Assembly (NCBI RefSeq): GCF_017589465.1
Contig: NZ_JAELYA010000001.1
Coordinates: 682,001-746,000, forward strand
Length of the DNA stretch: 64,000 nt
Reading direction: 5' to 3'
Origin: Pseudomonas schmalbachii
GTDB taxonomy: Bacteria; Pseudomonadota; Gammaproteobacteria; Pseudomonadales; Pseudomonadaceae
Part shown: in pieces, positions 48,623-57,601 of the stretch
Position numbering within the stretch: the first letter of the stretch is position 1
Layout of the letters: each line of letters begins with the position of its first letter
Notes under the pieces: generated by a model
Databases searched by the model: none
Seen by the model: the letters and a program-made list of their open reading frames with translations, nothing else
What the model was told of the DNA's origin: nothing
Program-made: the position numbers and the translations under genes

Positions 48623-49813
48623 TTACCCCGGCTGCCCGTCCACCCGCGGCTGCCAGAACATCGGCGCGTAGAACCAGGCGAACAGCACGAATGCCAGCAC
48701 CCAGCAGATCGCCGCCAGCGCCAGGCCCGGCTGCGGCAGCCAGGCGGTGACGAACACCCGCGCCAGCACACCCAGGTTCAGCAGGGCGAACGCCCAGGAC
48801 ATCGCGGCCGGAGGTTGCAGCGGCCGGCCGGTGTGGCCGAGGCTGACGCGGGCGATCATCGCCAGGATCAGTCCGCCCATGCCGCCGACAGTGAGCGCAT
48901 GCAGCGCCAGGCTCGACGAGAAGTTCAGGCCAAGATGGAACAGGGTCATGCCGACGAAGGCCGCGGCAATCCAGAAATAGGCAAGGTGCAACGACCACAG
49001 CAGCGGTACCTGCCATAGCCCGCGATCCTGCCAGCGCGCCAGGCGCAACAGATGACCGGTCGCCAGCGCGCCGAACAGCGGTGCAAATGCAATATGCGCC
49101 TGCAGGGTCAGGCCGGCGGCGGTGAGTACGGCCAGCAGCAGCGTGCCGATCAACAGGGCGTTGTCCAGCCATGGCCAGGCCGGCACCTGCTGTTGCCGCC
49201 CGAGTCCGCGCTGGGTGAAGAACGGGATCACCCGGCCGCCGATCAGCGTCATCATGCCGGTGATCAGCCAGATTGCGGCCAGCTCCGAACTGCGCTGCCA
49301 GCCCTCGTTGCCAGTGGCCAGCCCGAGCATCGACTGCGCATCGGCCAGCGCCAGCAACAGCAGCATCGCCAGTACCGGATAGTTGCGCACCTGGCGGACC
49401 TGCCACAGGCTGCGCCCTATGAAGAAAGCCACGGCCGGCAGGAACGCCAGCTCCAGCGGGGTCACCAGCGCCAGCGGCGCACCGAACAGCCAGCCCAGGC
49501 GCGCGGCCAGCCACACCCCGGCGAGCCAGATCAGCGGACGGCCGCTGACGCCGGGACGGCCGGTCCAGTTCTGCACCGCGGTCAGCAGGAAGCCGGCGAT
49601 GATCGCCACGACAAAACCGAACAGCATTTCGTGGCGATGCCAGCCAAGCCAGCCGCCAAGCGGCTCCCAGGCCGGCAGCAGGCCGAGCAGAACGGAAATC
49701 CAGGCAACGATGGCGACTATCGCGAACAGCGAGCCACCGAGGAAGAACGGCCGAAATCCCAGGCGCCACAGCGGCGGGATTGCCAGCAACACACGACGAT
49801 CAACCAGCAACAC
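48623..49813 (-). CDS. nnrS: NnrS-family haem/copper membrane protein
   Basis: Polytopic inner-membrane protein of 396 residues with about 12 helices, linked to nitric oxide resistance. Conserved parts include LWRLGFRPFFLGGSLFAIV at the N-terminus and WHRHEMLFGFVVAIIAGFLLTAVQNWTG with probable haem ligands. HALTVGGMGGLILAMIARVSLGHTGRPL is also conserved. A GTG start is preferred because GGGAGG lies 6 nt upstream; it overlaps the ppyR gene by 14 nt. A longer in-frame start at 49876 is possible. It follows fhp and ppyR on the same strand, in keeping with an NO-response unit. Confidence 0.88.
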   Translation of the reverse strand: MLLVDRRVLLAIPPLWRLGFRPFFLGGSLFAIVAIVAWISVLLGLLPAWEPLGGWLGWHRHEMLFGFVVAIIAGFLLTAVQNWTGRPGVSGRPLIWLAGVWLAARLGWLFGAPLALVTPLELAFLPAVAFFIGRSLWQVRQVRNYPVLAMLLLLALADAQSMLGLATGNEGWQRSSELAAIWLITGMMTLIGGRVIPFFTQRGLGRQQQVPAWPWLDNALLIGTLLLAVLTAAGLTLQAHIAFAPLFGALATGHLLRLARWQDRGLWQVPLLWSLHLAYFWIAAAFVGMTLFHLGLNFSSSLALHALTVGGMGGLILAMIARVSLGHTGRPLQPPAAMSWAFALLNLGVLARVFVTAWLPQPGLALAAICWVLAFVLFAWFYAPMFWQPRVDGQPG

Positions 49814-50057
49814 AGCAAGCCTCCCAGCCTTTCTTGCGCATCTGGTGTTGCGCGACCAGACGCAGGACATAGCCAAGCTTCAGCAAAGTCGGACCGAGGA
49901 CGGTGAAGCCATGGGCGATCACCACGGCGGGCAGGCTCAGAGTCTGGTCGATGCCATAGCCACCGACAAGGCCCATCAGCAGCAACGCCACGCCGCTGCC
50001 GAGCAATGCCGACGACATGCCCAGGTTACGCTGCGGGCAAGAGAACAGACCTTCCAT
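49800..50057 (-). CDS. ppyR: PpyR-like small membrane protein
   Basis: An 85-residue protein with two membrane segments (about 15-37 and 43-63) and a basic C-terminus (QHQMRKKGWEACCVAG). P. aeruginosa PpyR, in the same place between nnrS and fhp, was named for effects on psl and pyoverdine expression; how a small membrane protein does this is unclear. The ATG at MEGLFSCPQRNLG has GAGGAGGTG just upstream, so the longer frame start is rejected. It is probably co-transcribed with fhp and nnrS. Confidence 0.75.
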   Translation of the reverse strand: MEGLFSCPQRNLGMSSALLGSGVALLLMGLVGGYGIDQTLSLPAVVIAHGFTVLGPTLLKLGYVLRLVAQHQMRKKGWEACCVAG

Positions 50058-50115
50058 CACACACCTCCTCGGTATCGGGAATCGGCTGCCGGCCCGAAGG
50101 ACCGGCAGCGGTGGC

Positions 50116-51297
50116 TCACGCTTCCAGGGCGCTCGCCGGACCAAAGAACTCGTAATGACATTGCCGCTCGGGCACGCCCAGCTCGCGCAGGTGGCGCTTC
50201 ACCTGGGCCATGAAGGGTTTCGGCCCGAGGAAGTAGGCATCCAGGTCGCGCTGCGCCGGCAACCATTCGGCCAGCAGTTGGCGGCTGAGGAAGCCTTCGG
50301 CATGGGAATCGTCCTGTTCGCGCGGCTCGCTGTAGCAGAAGAAGTGCAGCAGTTGCGGATGCGCCCCGGCCTGCTCCTCGATCCACTCGCGGAAGGCATG
50401 TACGCCGCCGTGCCGTGCGCAGTGGATGAAATGCACCGCGCGACCATGGCCCAGCGCCTTTTTCAGCATAGCCAGGGCCGGCGTGATGCCGACGCCGGCG
50501 GTGATCAGCGCCAGCGGCTTGTCGCTGTCGCGCAGGACGAAATCGCCGGCCGGCGGGAATAGCTCCAGCTCGTCGCCTTCCTGCATCTCGTCATGCAGAT
50601 GGACGGAGACGCGCCCTTCCTCCTCGCGCTTGACGCTGATGCGGTATTCCCGGCCGTTCGGCGCGTCGGACAGGGAGTAGTTGCGGCGCACTTCCTCGCC
50701 ATCCAGTTCCAGGCGCAGGCCGATGTACTGGCCGGGGTGGAAGTCCATCAGCGCGCCGCCGTCCACCGGCTGCAGGTAGAAGGAGGTGATCTCGTCGCTC
50801 TCCTTCACCTTGCGCGCGATGCGGAAGCGCCGTGCGCCACGCCAGCCGCCCGGCGCCGCCTCGCTTTCGGCGTAAACCGATTCCTCGGCGCCGATCAGCA
50901 GGCTGGCCAGTTGCTGGTAGGCCGCGCCCCAGGCGTCGAGCACTTCGTCGGTGGCGATCTCTTCGCCGAGCACCTCGCGGATCGCCCGCAGCAGGCAGGC
51001 GCCGACGATCGGGTAGTGCTCCGGAAGAATCTGCAGCGACACATGCTTGTTGACGATCTTCGCCACCAGCGGGCCAAGCTGCTCCAGTTCGTCGATATGC
51101 CGGGCATACATCAGCACGCCGTTGGCCAGCGCGCGCTGCTGGTCGCCGGATGCCTGGTGGGCCTGGTTGAACAGCGGGCGCACTTCCGGGTACTCGCCGA
51201 GCATCAGCTGGTAGAAGTGCCGGGTCAGCGCTTCGCCGCCAGTCTCCAGCAGGGGTACGGTGGCCTTGATCAGTGCGCGTTGTTCGTTCGACAGCAT
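50116..51297 (-). CDS. fhp: Flavohaemoprotein, nitric oxide dioxygenase
   Basis: Detoxifies NO to nitrate using O2 and NAD(P)H. The 393-residue protein has an N-terminal globin domain (about 1-140, with the haem-ligand His in NKHVSLQILPEHYPIVG), a FAD domain with RNYSLSDAP (about 205) and a C-terminal NAD domain with LITAGVGITPALAML. The ATG at MLSNEQRALIKATVPLL has AAGGAGA upstream. A sigma-54-like promoter and three FhpR boxes lie in the fhp/fhpR gap, so NO-dependent activation by FhpR is expected. Confidence 0.96.
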   Translation of the reverse strand: MLSNEQRALIKATVPLLETGGEALTRHFYQLMLGEYPEVRPLFNQAHQASGDQQRALANGVLMYARHIDELEQLGPLVAKIVNKHVSLQILPEHYPIVGACLLRAIREVLGEEIATDEVLDAWGAAYQQLASLLIGAEESVYAESEAAPGGWRGARRFRIARKVKESDEITSFYLQPVDGGALMDFHPGQYIGLRLELDGEEVRRNYSLSDAPNGREYRISVKREEEGRVSVHLHDEMQEGDELELFPPAGDFVLRDSDKPLALITAGVGITPALAMLKKALGHGRAVHFIHCARHGGVHAFREWIEEQAGAHPQLLHFFCYSEPREQDDSHAEGFLSRQLLAEWLPAQRDLDAYFLGPKPFMAQVKRHLRELGVPERQCHYEFFGPASALEA

Positions 51298-51346
51298 GTA
51301 GTTCTCCTTCGTTACGCAAGACATCGAGTGGTTGTGCCCTGGTAGT

Positions 51347-51362
51347 TACAGGAACCGTGCCA
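51347..51362 (-). promoter_or_regulatory. Candidate sigma-54 promoter of fhp
   Basis: On the minus strand, TGGCAC (-24) followed by CTGT at the -12 slot gives GG-N10-GT; the second dinucleotide deviates from the usual GC. It lies about 50 nt upstream of the fhp ATG and 43 nt from the nearest FhpR box. Confidence 0.5.
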
Positions 51363-51404
51363 TCTGCAGAGCCCAGTATTCATGGGACTTCCAACGGGTC
51401 ATGA

Positions 51405-51460
51405 GTCATAATGACCAACACCATGAGCGGTCATAATGACCATCAAGGAGTCAAAATGAC
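51405..51460. promoter_or_regulatory. Three NorR/FhpR-type enhancer boxes
   Basis: GTCATAATGAC occurs at 51405-51415 and 51430-51440, and GTCAAAATGAC at 51450-51460. All fit GTCA-N3-TGAC (GT-N7-AC), the NorR-type binding site, at 25- and 20-nt steps. The third overlaps the fhpR start codon, so the regulator may repress itself while activating fhp. Confidence 0.8.
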
Positions 51461-53006
51461 CAGCAACCCCCTGCTCGCCACCCTCCTCCCTCTGGTAGCC
51501 GATCTTTCCCGCGAACTGCCGGACAGCGAACGCTATCGCCGGCTGCTGGAAGCCCTGCGCCAGTTGCTGCCCTGCGACGCCACGGCCCTGCTGCGCCTGG
51601 AAGGCGACCAGCTTGTGCCGCTGGCGGTGGACGGCCTCAGCCCCGACACTCTCGGCCGCCGCTTCAAGCTCACCGAGCATCCGCGCCTTCAGGCGCTTCT
51701 GGAGCGCCACGGGCCGACCCGCTTCGCCGCCGACTGCGGCCTGCCCGACCCTTACGACGGGCTGGTCGAGGGCCTTCACGGTCATCTGGAAGTTCACGAC
51801 TGCCTGGGTTGCCCGCTGTTCCTCGACGAACAGCCCTGGGGCCTGCTGACCCTCGACGCGCTCGACCCCGAGCGCTTCTCCAGCGGCGACCTGGACAACC
51901 TGGAAGCCTTCGCCAGCCTCGCCGCCGCCACGGTGAAGGTCAGCCAGCGCATGCTCGACCTGGCCCGCCACGCCGAACACGAGGAACAGCGTGCCGAGGC
52001 CTACCAGCGCGCGTCCGGCAGCAAGCCGCGCGAGCTGATCGGCCAGAGCAAGGCGCACCGGCAGATGCTGGAGGAGATCAAGCTGGTCGGCAGCAGCGAG
52101 CTGAACGTGCTGATCAGTGGCGAGACCGGGGTCGGCAAGGAGCTGGTGGCCCAGGCCATCCACCAGCAGTCGGTACGACGGAGCAAGCCGATGGTCAGCC
52201 TGAACTGCGCAGCGCTGCCGGAGACCCTGGTGGAGAGCGAGCTGTTCGGCCACGTGCGCGGCGCCTTCTCCGGCGCGGTGGTCGAGCGGCGCGGCAAGTT
52301 CGAACTGGCCGACGGCGGCACGCTGTTCCTCGACGAGGTCGGCGAACTGCCGCTGGCGATCCAGGCCAAGCTCCTCCGCGTGCTGCAGAGCGGCCAGTTG
52401 CAGCGGCTCGGTTCGGACCGCGACCAGCATGTCGATGTACGCCTGATCGCCGCGACCAACCGCGACCTCGCCGACGAAGTCCGCGCCGGGCGCTTCCGTG
52501 CCGATCTCTATCACCGCCTGAGCGTCTATCCGCTGCGCGTCCCGGCGTTGCGCGAGCGGGGCAACGACATCCTCCTGCTGGCCGGCTACTTCCTCGAAGA
52601 GAATCGCCCGCGCCTCGGCCTGCGCAGCCTGCGCCTGAGCCGCGAAGCCCAGGCCGCGCTGCTCAACTACAACTGGCCGGGCAATGTACGCGAGCTGGAA
52701 CACCTGATCGGCCGCGCCTCGTTGCGCGCGCTGGCGGCCCATTCGTCGCATTCGCGCATTCTCAGCCTGGAGACCGGCGACCTCGGTCTCAGCCAGGCAT
52801 CGGATAACGCCCCCGGCGCCAATGCCGACGTGCAGATGGGCGAACTGCCCAGCGGCGAATTGCGCCCGGCAATGGAAGCCTTCCAGCGCCAACTGATCGC
52901 CCGCAGCCTGGAGCGGCACCAGGGCAACTGGGCGGCGGTGGCGCGCGAGCTTGGGGTGGATCGGGCCAATCTCAATCGGTTGGCGCGGCGGTTGGAGTTG
53001 AAGTGA
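51456..53006 (+). CDS. fhpR: NO-responsive sigma-54 activator FhpR (NorR family)
   Basis: Enhancer-binding protein of 516 residues: N-terminal GAF domain (about 1-170) that senses NO through non-haem iron in NorR, AAA+ domain with Walker [11 protein letters not shown] near residue 225, sigma-54 contact loop GAFSGA at 269-274 (the family consensus is GAFTGA), Walker [14 protein letters not shown], and a Fis-type HTH at the end ([23 protein letters not shown]). The ATG at [13 protein letters not shown] has AAGGAG upstream. It is divergent from its target fhp. Confidence 0.93.
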   Translation: MTSNPLLATLLPLVADLSRELPDSERYRRLLEALRQLLPCDATALLRLEGDQLVPLAVDGLSPDTLGRRFKLTEHPRLQALLERHGPTRFAADCGLPDPYDGLVEGLHGHLEVHDCLGCPLFLDEQPWGLLTLDALDPERFSSGDLDNLEAFASLAAATVKVSQRMLDLARHAEHEEQRAEAYQRASGSKPRELIGQSKAHRQMLEEIKLVGSSELNVLISGETGVGKELVAQAIHQQSVRRSKPMVSLNCAALPETLVESELFGHVRGAFSGAVVERRGKFELADGGTLFLDEVGELPLAIQAKLLRVLQSGQLQRLGSDRDQHVDVRLIAATNRDLADEVRAGRFRADLYHRLSVYPLRVPALRERGNDILLLAGYFLEENRPRLGLRSLRLSREAQAALLNYNWPGNVRELEHLIGRASLRALAAHSSHSRILSLETGDLGLSQASDNAPGANADVQMGELPSGELRPAMEAFQRQLIARSLERHQGNWAAVARELGVDRANLNRLARRLELK

Positions 53007-53369
53007 GGACTTGCGCGGTGCTTCCCCTGCACTGTAGGAGCGCGCCATGCGTGCGATCACGGACATGGCCCGCTTATACAAAGATGCCCTCGCGTTGCCG
53101 GTTCCCTCACCCCTGCCCTCTCCCAAAGGGAGAGGGGGTACATTGGCGTCGAACGACACGTCGTGCCAACTGGCGACTCCGGACAGTCCCCTCTCCCTCT
53201 GGGAGAGGGTTAGGGTGAGGGAAACAAGACAGTTGCTCCTACGGCGCCGGGGACAAGGTAGCGGGCCTGCGGTCGCCTCACCCCGCCCCGACACCACGAT
53301 GGTGGTAAACTGTCGCGCCCATTTTCCGAGCGGTCCCCGGCCCGCTTTCGCTGTCGAGCGCAACGCCTT
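53007..53369. repeat. Intergenic region with long inverted repeat before queD
   Basis: No gene in 363 nt. It holds TGTAGGAGCGCGCCATG (from about 53033), a long inverted repeat CCCTCACCC...GGGTGAGGG (53104-53221) with inner CTCTCCC/GGGAGAG hairpins, and CAAGACAGTTGCTCCTACGG (from 53225). The inverted repeat is a second copy of the one at 48411-48530. The final 100 nt probably include the queD promoter (TAAACT near 53306 is a weak candidate). Confidence 0.8.
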
Positions 53370-53726
53370 ATGGAAATCTTCAAGGAATTCACCTTCGAAT
53401 CCGCCCACCGCCTGCCCAACGTACCGACCGGGCACAAATGCGGCCGTCTGCACGGGCACTCGTTCCGCGCAGCCATCTACATCGAGGGCGAGGTCGATCC
53501 GCATACCGGCTGGATTCGCGATTTCTCCGAGATCAAGGAAATCTTCAGGCCGATCTACGACCTGCTCGACCACAACTACCTGAACGACATTCCCGGCCTG
53601 GAAAATCCCACCAGCGAAAATCTCGCACGCTGGATCTGGCAACAGCTCAAGCCGGTGCTGCCGGAGCTGTCGCGCATCCGCGTGCACGAAACCTGCACCA
53701 GCGGCTGCGAATATCGCGGCGACTGA
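53370..53726 (+). CDS. queD: 6-carboxy-5,6,7,8-tetrahydropterin synthase QueD
   Basis: Second step of queuosine/preQ0 synthesis, converting dihydroneopterin triphosphate. The 118-residue T-fold protein has the zinc ligands H13 (SAHRLPN), H28 and H30 (CGRLHGHSF), the catalytic C24 and later His/Glu residues in LLDHNYLND and [12 protein letters not shown]. No preQ1 riboswitch was recognised upstream. Confidence 0.95.
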   Translation: MEIFKEFTFESAHRLPNVPTGHKCGRLHGHSFRAAIYIEGEVDPHTGWIRDFSEIKEIFRPIYDLLDHNYLNDIPGLENPTSENLARWIWQQLKPVLPELSRIRVHETCTSGCEYRGD

Positions 53727-53741
53727 GACGCTCCCCATTCC

Positions 53742-53824
53742 CGTAGGGTGGTGTTGAGCGAAGCGATACCCACCAATGGCGGCGCCTCGATCGATGGGTA
53801 TCGCTGCGCTCAACCCATCCTACG
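53742..53824. repeat. REP-type palindrome, GTAGGGTGG...CCCATCCTACG
   Basis: An 83-nt imperfect palindrome with arms GTTGAGCGAAGCGATACCCA and GGGTATCGCTGCGCTCAAC. It is closely related to the unit at 57597-57682. Confidence 0.88.
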
Positions 53825-53969
53825 AAAGACCGCCCTGCGCACCCCGACGGTGCATCGAAATTCGCGCCCGCTCCACCAGCGGGCATGCCGTGGCGATAAT
53901 CCCGCCCATTCGCTCCCACATAGTGGCACCGTGCTTGCTAGGCACGCACAGACCTCTAGGGAGACAGCC

Positions 53970-55358
53970 ATGCTGCAGTTGCTGCGCCACCCGGCCCGCC
54001 GCGCCGACGACCATCAGTTCGATGCCCTGTTCGACGAACACGATCTCACCACCCGCCTGCCCGAACGCCAGCCGTTGCTCGGCCGCCTGAACCGCTTTGC
54101 CGACGCCCTGCACCAGCGCATCCGCGGCAGCCTGGGCGCGGCGGTGGATATCGCCGCCCATGCGCCGGAGCTGGCGCGCATCGCCGCCGAGACCGAGCGC
54201 AGCGGACAGATGCTCGCGCAGTCTTCGGAGCTGATCGCCAGCGCCAGCGAGCAGGTCAGCACCAGCCTCGACGCCGAACTGGTGCCCGGCGCCAGCCAGG
54301 TCGCGCAGCTGTCCCGCGAGGTGGTCGAGACCCTGCGCAACTGCCAGCAGAGCGGCGAGGAGGTGTTGCGCCAGGTGGAAGCCATCGACCACAGCGAAAC
54401 CCAGCTGGAAAACGTGATCCAGCAACTGGGCCGCCAGCTCGAGGAGGTCAGCCAGGTGATCGGCGTGATCGCCAGCATCAGCCAGCAGACCAACCTGCTC
54501 GCCCTCAACGCCGCCATCGAGGCCGCGCGGGCCGGCGAGCATGGCCGCGGGTTCGCCGTGGTCGCAGAGGAAGTCCGCCGACTGGCCGGGCACACCACCG
54601 AAGCCACCGGCGACGTCAGCCGGATCATCTAAGCCTTCCGCGCCGGCATGGCCCAGTTGGGCGCCGCCGGAGCACAGATGCACGAGGCGGTCGCCGAGGG
54701 TCGCAACGGCATGGCGGCGATGACCGAGGGCCTGCAGCACACGCACCAGGCCATGGAACGGCTGGACGAGCGGGTCACCCACATCGCCGCCGGCACCGAG
54801 CAGATCGGCCAGGCGGTGCGCGCCATCAGCAGCGACGTGCACAACATCGCCCAGGTTTCCGCCGACCTGCTCGGCAAGGCCGGCCAGGTGCTGGAGCACA
54901 GCCAGGCAGTGCGCAAGGATGGCGATCACCTGCTCGACGGTCTTGGCGCCTTCCGCCTGCGCCTGCATCGCGACATGCAGGAGCGTGTCGAAGCCCTGGC
55001 CGACGAGGCACGACTGACCGGCGATGTAGCCACGGCCGAACGCCTGCTGCGCGAGACCCTCGCCTCGGACCCGCGCTTCGAGCTGTTCTACCTGGTCGGC
55101 AGCGATGGCCGGCAGGTCTCGGAAAACATCTTCGCCGATGGCGTGCAGGCCAGCGCCGGCAGCGCCAGGGGCCGCGACTGGGCGCAGCGTCCGTGGTTCC
55201 GCGCGGTGCGCGAAAGCGGCCGCAGCCACGTCACACCGGTCTATCGCTCCAGCGCCACCGATGCCTACTGCTTCACCGTTTCGGTGCCGGTACGCGATCG
55301 CGACGGCAGCCTGCTGCGCGTGCTGGGGGCGGACGTGCGGCTGTCGGCGCTGCTCTAA
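53970..55358 (+). pseudogene. Soluble chemoreceptor interrupted by an in-frame stop
   Basis: The frame is open for 462 codons except for TAA at 54630-54632 (codon 221). Before it: a helical region and the receptor hairpin tip [20 protein letters not shown], ending DVSRII. After it, in the same frame: AFRAGMAQLGAAG, the rest of the descending helix and a C-terminal PDC/Cache-like sensor (RFELFYLVGSDGRQVSENIF ... PWFRAVRESG ... RVLGADVRLSALL). No membrane segment is seen, so the intact receptor would be cytoplasmic with a C-terminal sensor. AGGGAG lies 7-12 nt before the ATG. A downstream restart at 54648 lacks a ribosome binding site. Sequencing error cannot be excluded. Confidence 0.82.
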
Positions 55359-55438
55359 CCTGTTCGCGAGCCCCCAAGGGCGGTAGACCGGTCGGCCAGC
55401 GTCTATCATGCCCAGATCAGACCTGCCGGATACCCGCC

Positions 55439-56305
55439 ATGAGCGATCCCCTGCTTGCCATCCGCCCGCGCGCGGAGGACGTCGAAGGCGTCACCGTCCT
55501 CCGCGCCCTGCCCTCGGCCCGCTGCCGCAGCGTCGGGCCGTTCGTGTTCTTCGACCACATGCTCGGCGGCGATTTCGCCCCCGGCCAGGGCATGAACATT
55601 CGCCAGCATCCACATATCGGCCTGTCCACCCTCACCCATCTCTATGAGGGCGCGGTGCAGCACAAGGACAGCCTCGGCTCCGACCAACTGGTGCGTCCCG
55701 GCGATGTCAGCTGGATGACCGCCGGGCGCGGCGTCGCCCACGTCGAGCGCACGCCGGACACGCTGCGCCGCAGCGGCTCGCGCATGCATGGCCTGCAGCT
55801 CTGGCTGGCCCTGCCGAAGGAACTGGAAGGCTGCGAGCCGAGCTACGAGCACTACGCGGCGACGCAACTGCCGGAGAGCGAAGCGCTCGGCGTGCGCATC
55901 CGCATGATCGCCGGCAGCGGCTTCTGCCTGGAATCGCCGGTGTCGGTGCGCTCTCCCACCCTGTTCGCCGACCTGCAACTCAGCGCCGGCGCGACCCTGG
56001 CGATTCCGGCGGAGCACCCCGAGCGCGCGCTCTACCTGCTGGAGGGCGAAGCGCTGCTGGACGACGAACCGCTGCCGCTGCACGAAATGCTGGTGCTGCC
56101 CGCGGATGCCACGTTCACTCTCAGCGCCTGCGGCGACTGCCATGCGGTGATGATCGGCGGCGCGCCGCTGGACGGGCCGCGGCGGATGAACTGGAATTTC
56201 GTTGCCAGCGACCTCGCACTGATCGAGGAAGCCCGCCGGCGCTGGGCCAAAGGCGACTGGCCGACCGTCCCCGGCGAACTGGAACGCATCGAACTGCCGG
56301 GCTAG
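55439..56305 (+). CDS. Pirin family protein
   Basis: A bicupin of 288 residues. The N-terminal cupin keeps the metal-binding pattern HPHIGLSTLTHLYEGAVQHKDSLG (two His, then a third His and Glu further on). The C-terminal half ends in SDLALIEEARRRWAKGDWPTVPGE, typical of pirins. Bacterial pirins include quercetinases and redox regulators; the substrate here is unknown. The ATG at MSDPLLAIRPRAED is chosen; the frame is open upstream into the chemoreceptor remnant. Confidence 0.88.
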   Translation: MSDPLLAIRPRAEDVEGVTVLRALPSARCRSVGPFVFFDHMLGGDFAPGQGMNIRQHPHIGLSTLTHLYEGAVQHKDSLGSDQLVRPGDVSWMTAGRGVAHVERTPDTLRRSGSRMHGLQLWLALPKELEGCEPSYEHYAATQLPESEALGVRIRMIAGSGFCLESPVSVRSPTLFADLQLSAGATLAIPAEHPERALYLLEGEALLDDEPLPLHEMLVLPADATFTLSACGDCHAVMIGGAPLDGPRRMNWNFVASDLALIEEARRRWAKGDWPTVPGELERIELPG

Positions 56306-56341
56306 CCCGAACGCTCACATTGCACAGGATTCACGCAGGCC

Positions 56342-57601
56342 ATGGACCAGTCGAACCAGAACCGCCACACCAGCGCCCTCACGGTATTGACCCTGCTGTT
56401 CTTCATGTGGGGCCTGATCACCTCGCTGAACGACATCCTCATCCCGCACCTGAAGTCGGTGTTCACCCTCTCCTACGTGCAGGCGTCGCTGGTCCAGTTC
56501 AGTTTCTTCACCGCCTACTTCGTCATGTCCTTCCCCGCCGGGCGGCTGGTGGAGAGGCTCGGCTACAAGGGCGGCATCATTGTCGGCCTGGCCACCGCCG
56601 GTTGCGGCTGCCTGCTGTTCTATCCGGCAGCTGGAGCGCAGTCCTATCCGTTCTTCCTGGCGGCGCTGTTCATCCTTGCCTCCGGTATCACCCTGCTGCA
56701 GGTGGCCGCCAACCCCTACGTGAACATTCTCGGCCGGCCGGAAACCGCCGCCTCGCGGCTGAACATGACCCAGGCCTTCAACTCGCTGGGCACCACGGTC
56801 GGCCCGCTGATCGGCTCGGTGACCATCCTCGCCATCGGTGCCGGCGCGGCCACGCAGATCGGCGATGCGGCCGCCGCCGAAGCCGATTCGGTGAAGATTC
56901 CCTATCTGGTGCTGGCCGGACTGCTGTTCGCCATCGCCGTATTGATCGGCCTGTTCCGCCTGCCGAAGATCCAGCACGGCACGCCCGGCGATGGCGCCGC
57001 AGCCGGACAGGAGTCGCTGTTCGGCCATCGGCATCTGCTGTTCGGCGTGCTCGGCATCTTCGCCTACGTCGGCGCGGAGGTTTCCATCGGCAGCTATCTG
57101 GTCAGCCTGATGGGCCAGCCGGATATCGCCGGGCTGCCCGCCAACGAGGCCGGCCGCTATCTGGCGCTGTACTGGGGCGGGGCGATGGTCGGCCGCTTCA
57201 TCGGCAGCGTGATGATGCGCACCATCAAGCCGAACCGCATGCTGGCGTTCAATGCAATTACCAATACCGTGCTGATCACCATCGCCATCGTTTCCGGCGG
57301 GCATGTGGCGATGTGGGCGCTGATCCTGATCGGACTGTTCAACTCGATCATGTTCCCGACCATCTTCTCCCTCGCCCTGGAAGGCCTCGGCAGCCTGACC
57401 AGCAAGGGCTCGGGACTGCTCTGCATGGCCATCGTCGGCGGCGCGCTGATGCCGCTGATCCAGGCCTTCTTCGCCGACCGTATCGGCCTGCTGCACTCCT
57501 TTGCGATCCCGCTGCTGTGCTACCTGTACATCGCCTGGTTCGGCGCCCGGGGCTATCGCGTCGACCTGTTGCCGGAACGGCGGCGAGCGGTATCGCCGTA
57601 G
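56342..57601 (+). CDS. Sugar MFS transporter, FucP/GluP family
   Basis: A 419-residue inner-membrane transporter with 12 helices. Family marks are LTLLFFMWGLITSLNDILIPHLKS, SFFTAYFVMSFPAGRLVERLGYKGG and QVAANPYVNILGRPETAASRLNMTQAFNSLG. The group takes up fucose, glucose or galactose with protons; the substrate is not predictable here. It follows the pirin gene by 36 nt. The stop codon lies inside the first arm of the adjacent REP element. Confidence 0.88.
   Translation: MDQSNQNRHTSALTVLTLLFFMWGLITSLNDILIPHLKSVFTLSYVQASLVQFSFFTAYFVMSFPAGRLVERLGYKGGIIVGLATAGCGCLLFYPAAGAQSYPFFLAALFILASGITLLQVAANPYVNILGRPETAASRLNMTQAFNSLGTTVGPLIGSVTILAIGAGAATQIGDAAAAEADSVKIPYLVLAGLLFAIAVLIGLFRLPKIQHGTPGDGAAAGQESLFGHRHLLFGVLGIFAYVGAEVSIGSYLVSLMGQPDIAGLPANEAGRYLALYWGGAMVGRFIGSVMMRTIKPNRMLAFNAITNTVLITIAIVSGGHVAMWALILIGLFNSIMFPTIFSLALEGLGSLTSKGSGLLCMAIVGGALMPLIQAFFADRIGLLHSFAIPLLCYLYIAWFGARGYRVDLLPERRRAVSP

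Noticed and set aside
53250..53369. preQ1 riboswitch before queD
   Set aside because: No CTA-AGG-type aptamer core or A-rich tail resembling the preQ1-I or II classes was visible.
54648..55358. Independent gene encoding a stand-alone Cache protein
   Set aside because: It starts in the middle of the receptor helix, in the same frame as the upstream part, with no ribosome binding site; a nonsense-interrupted single gene is simpler.
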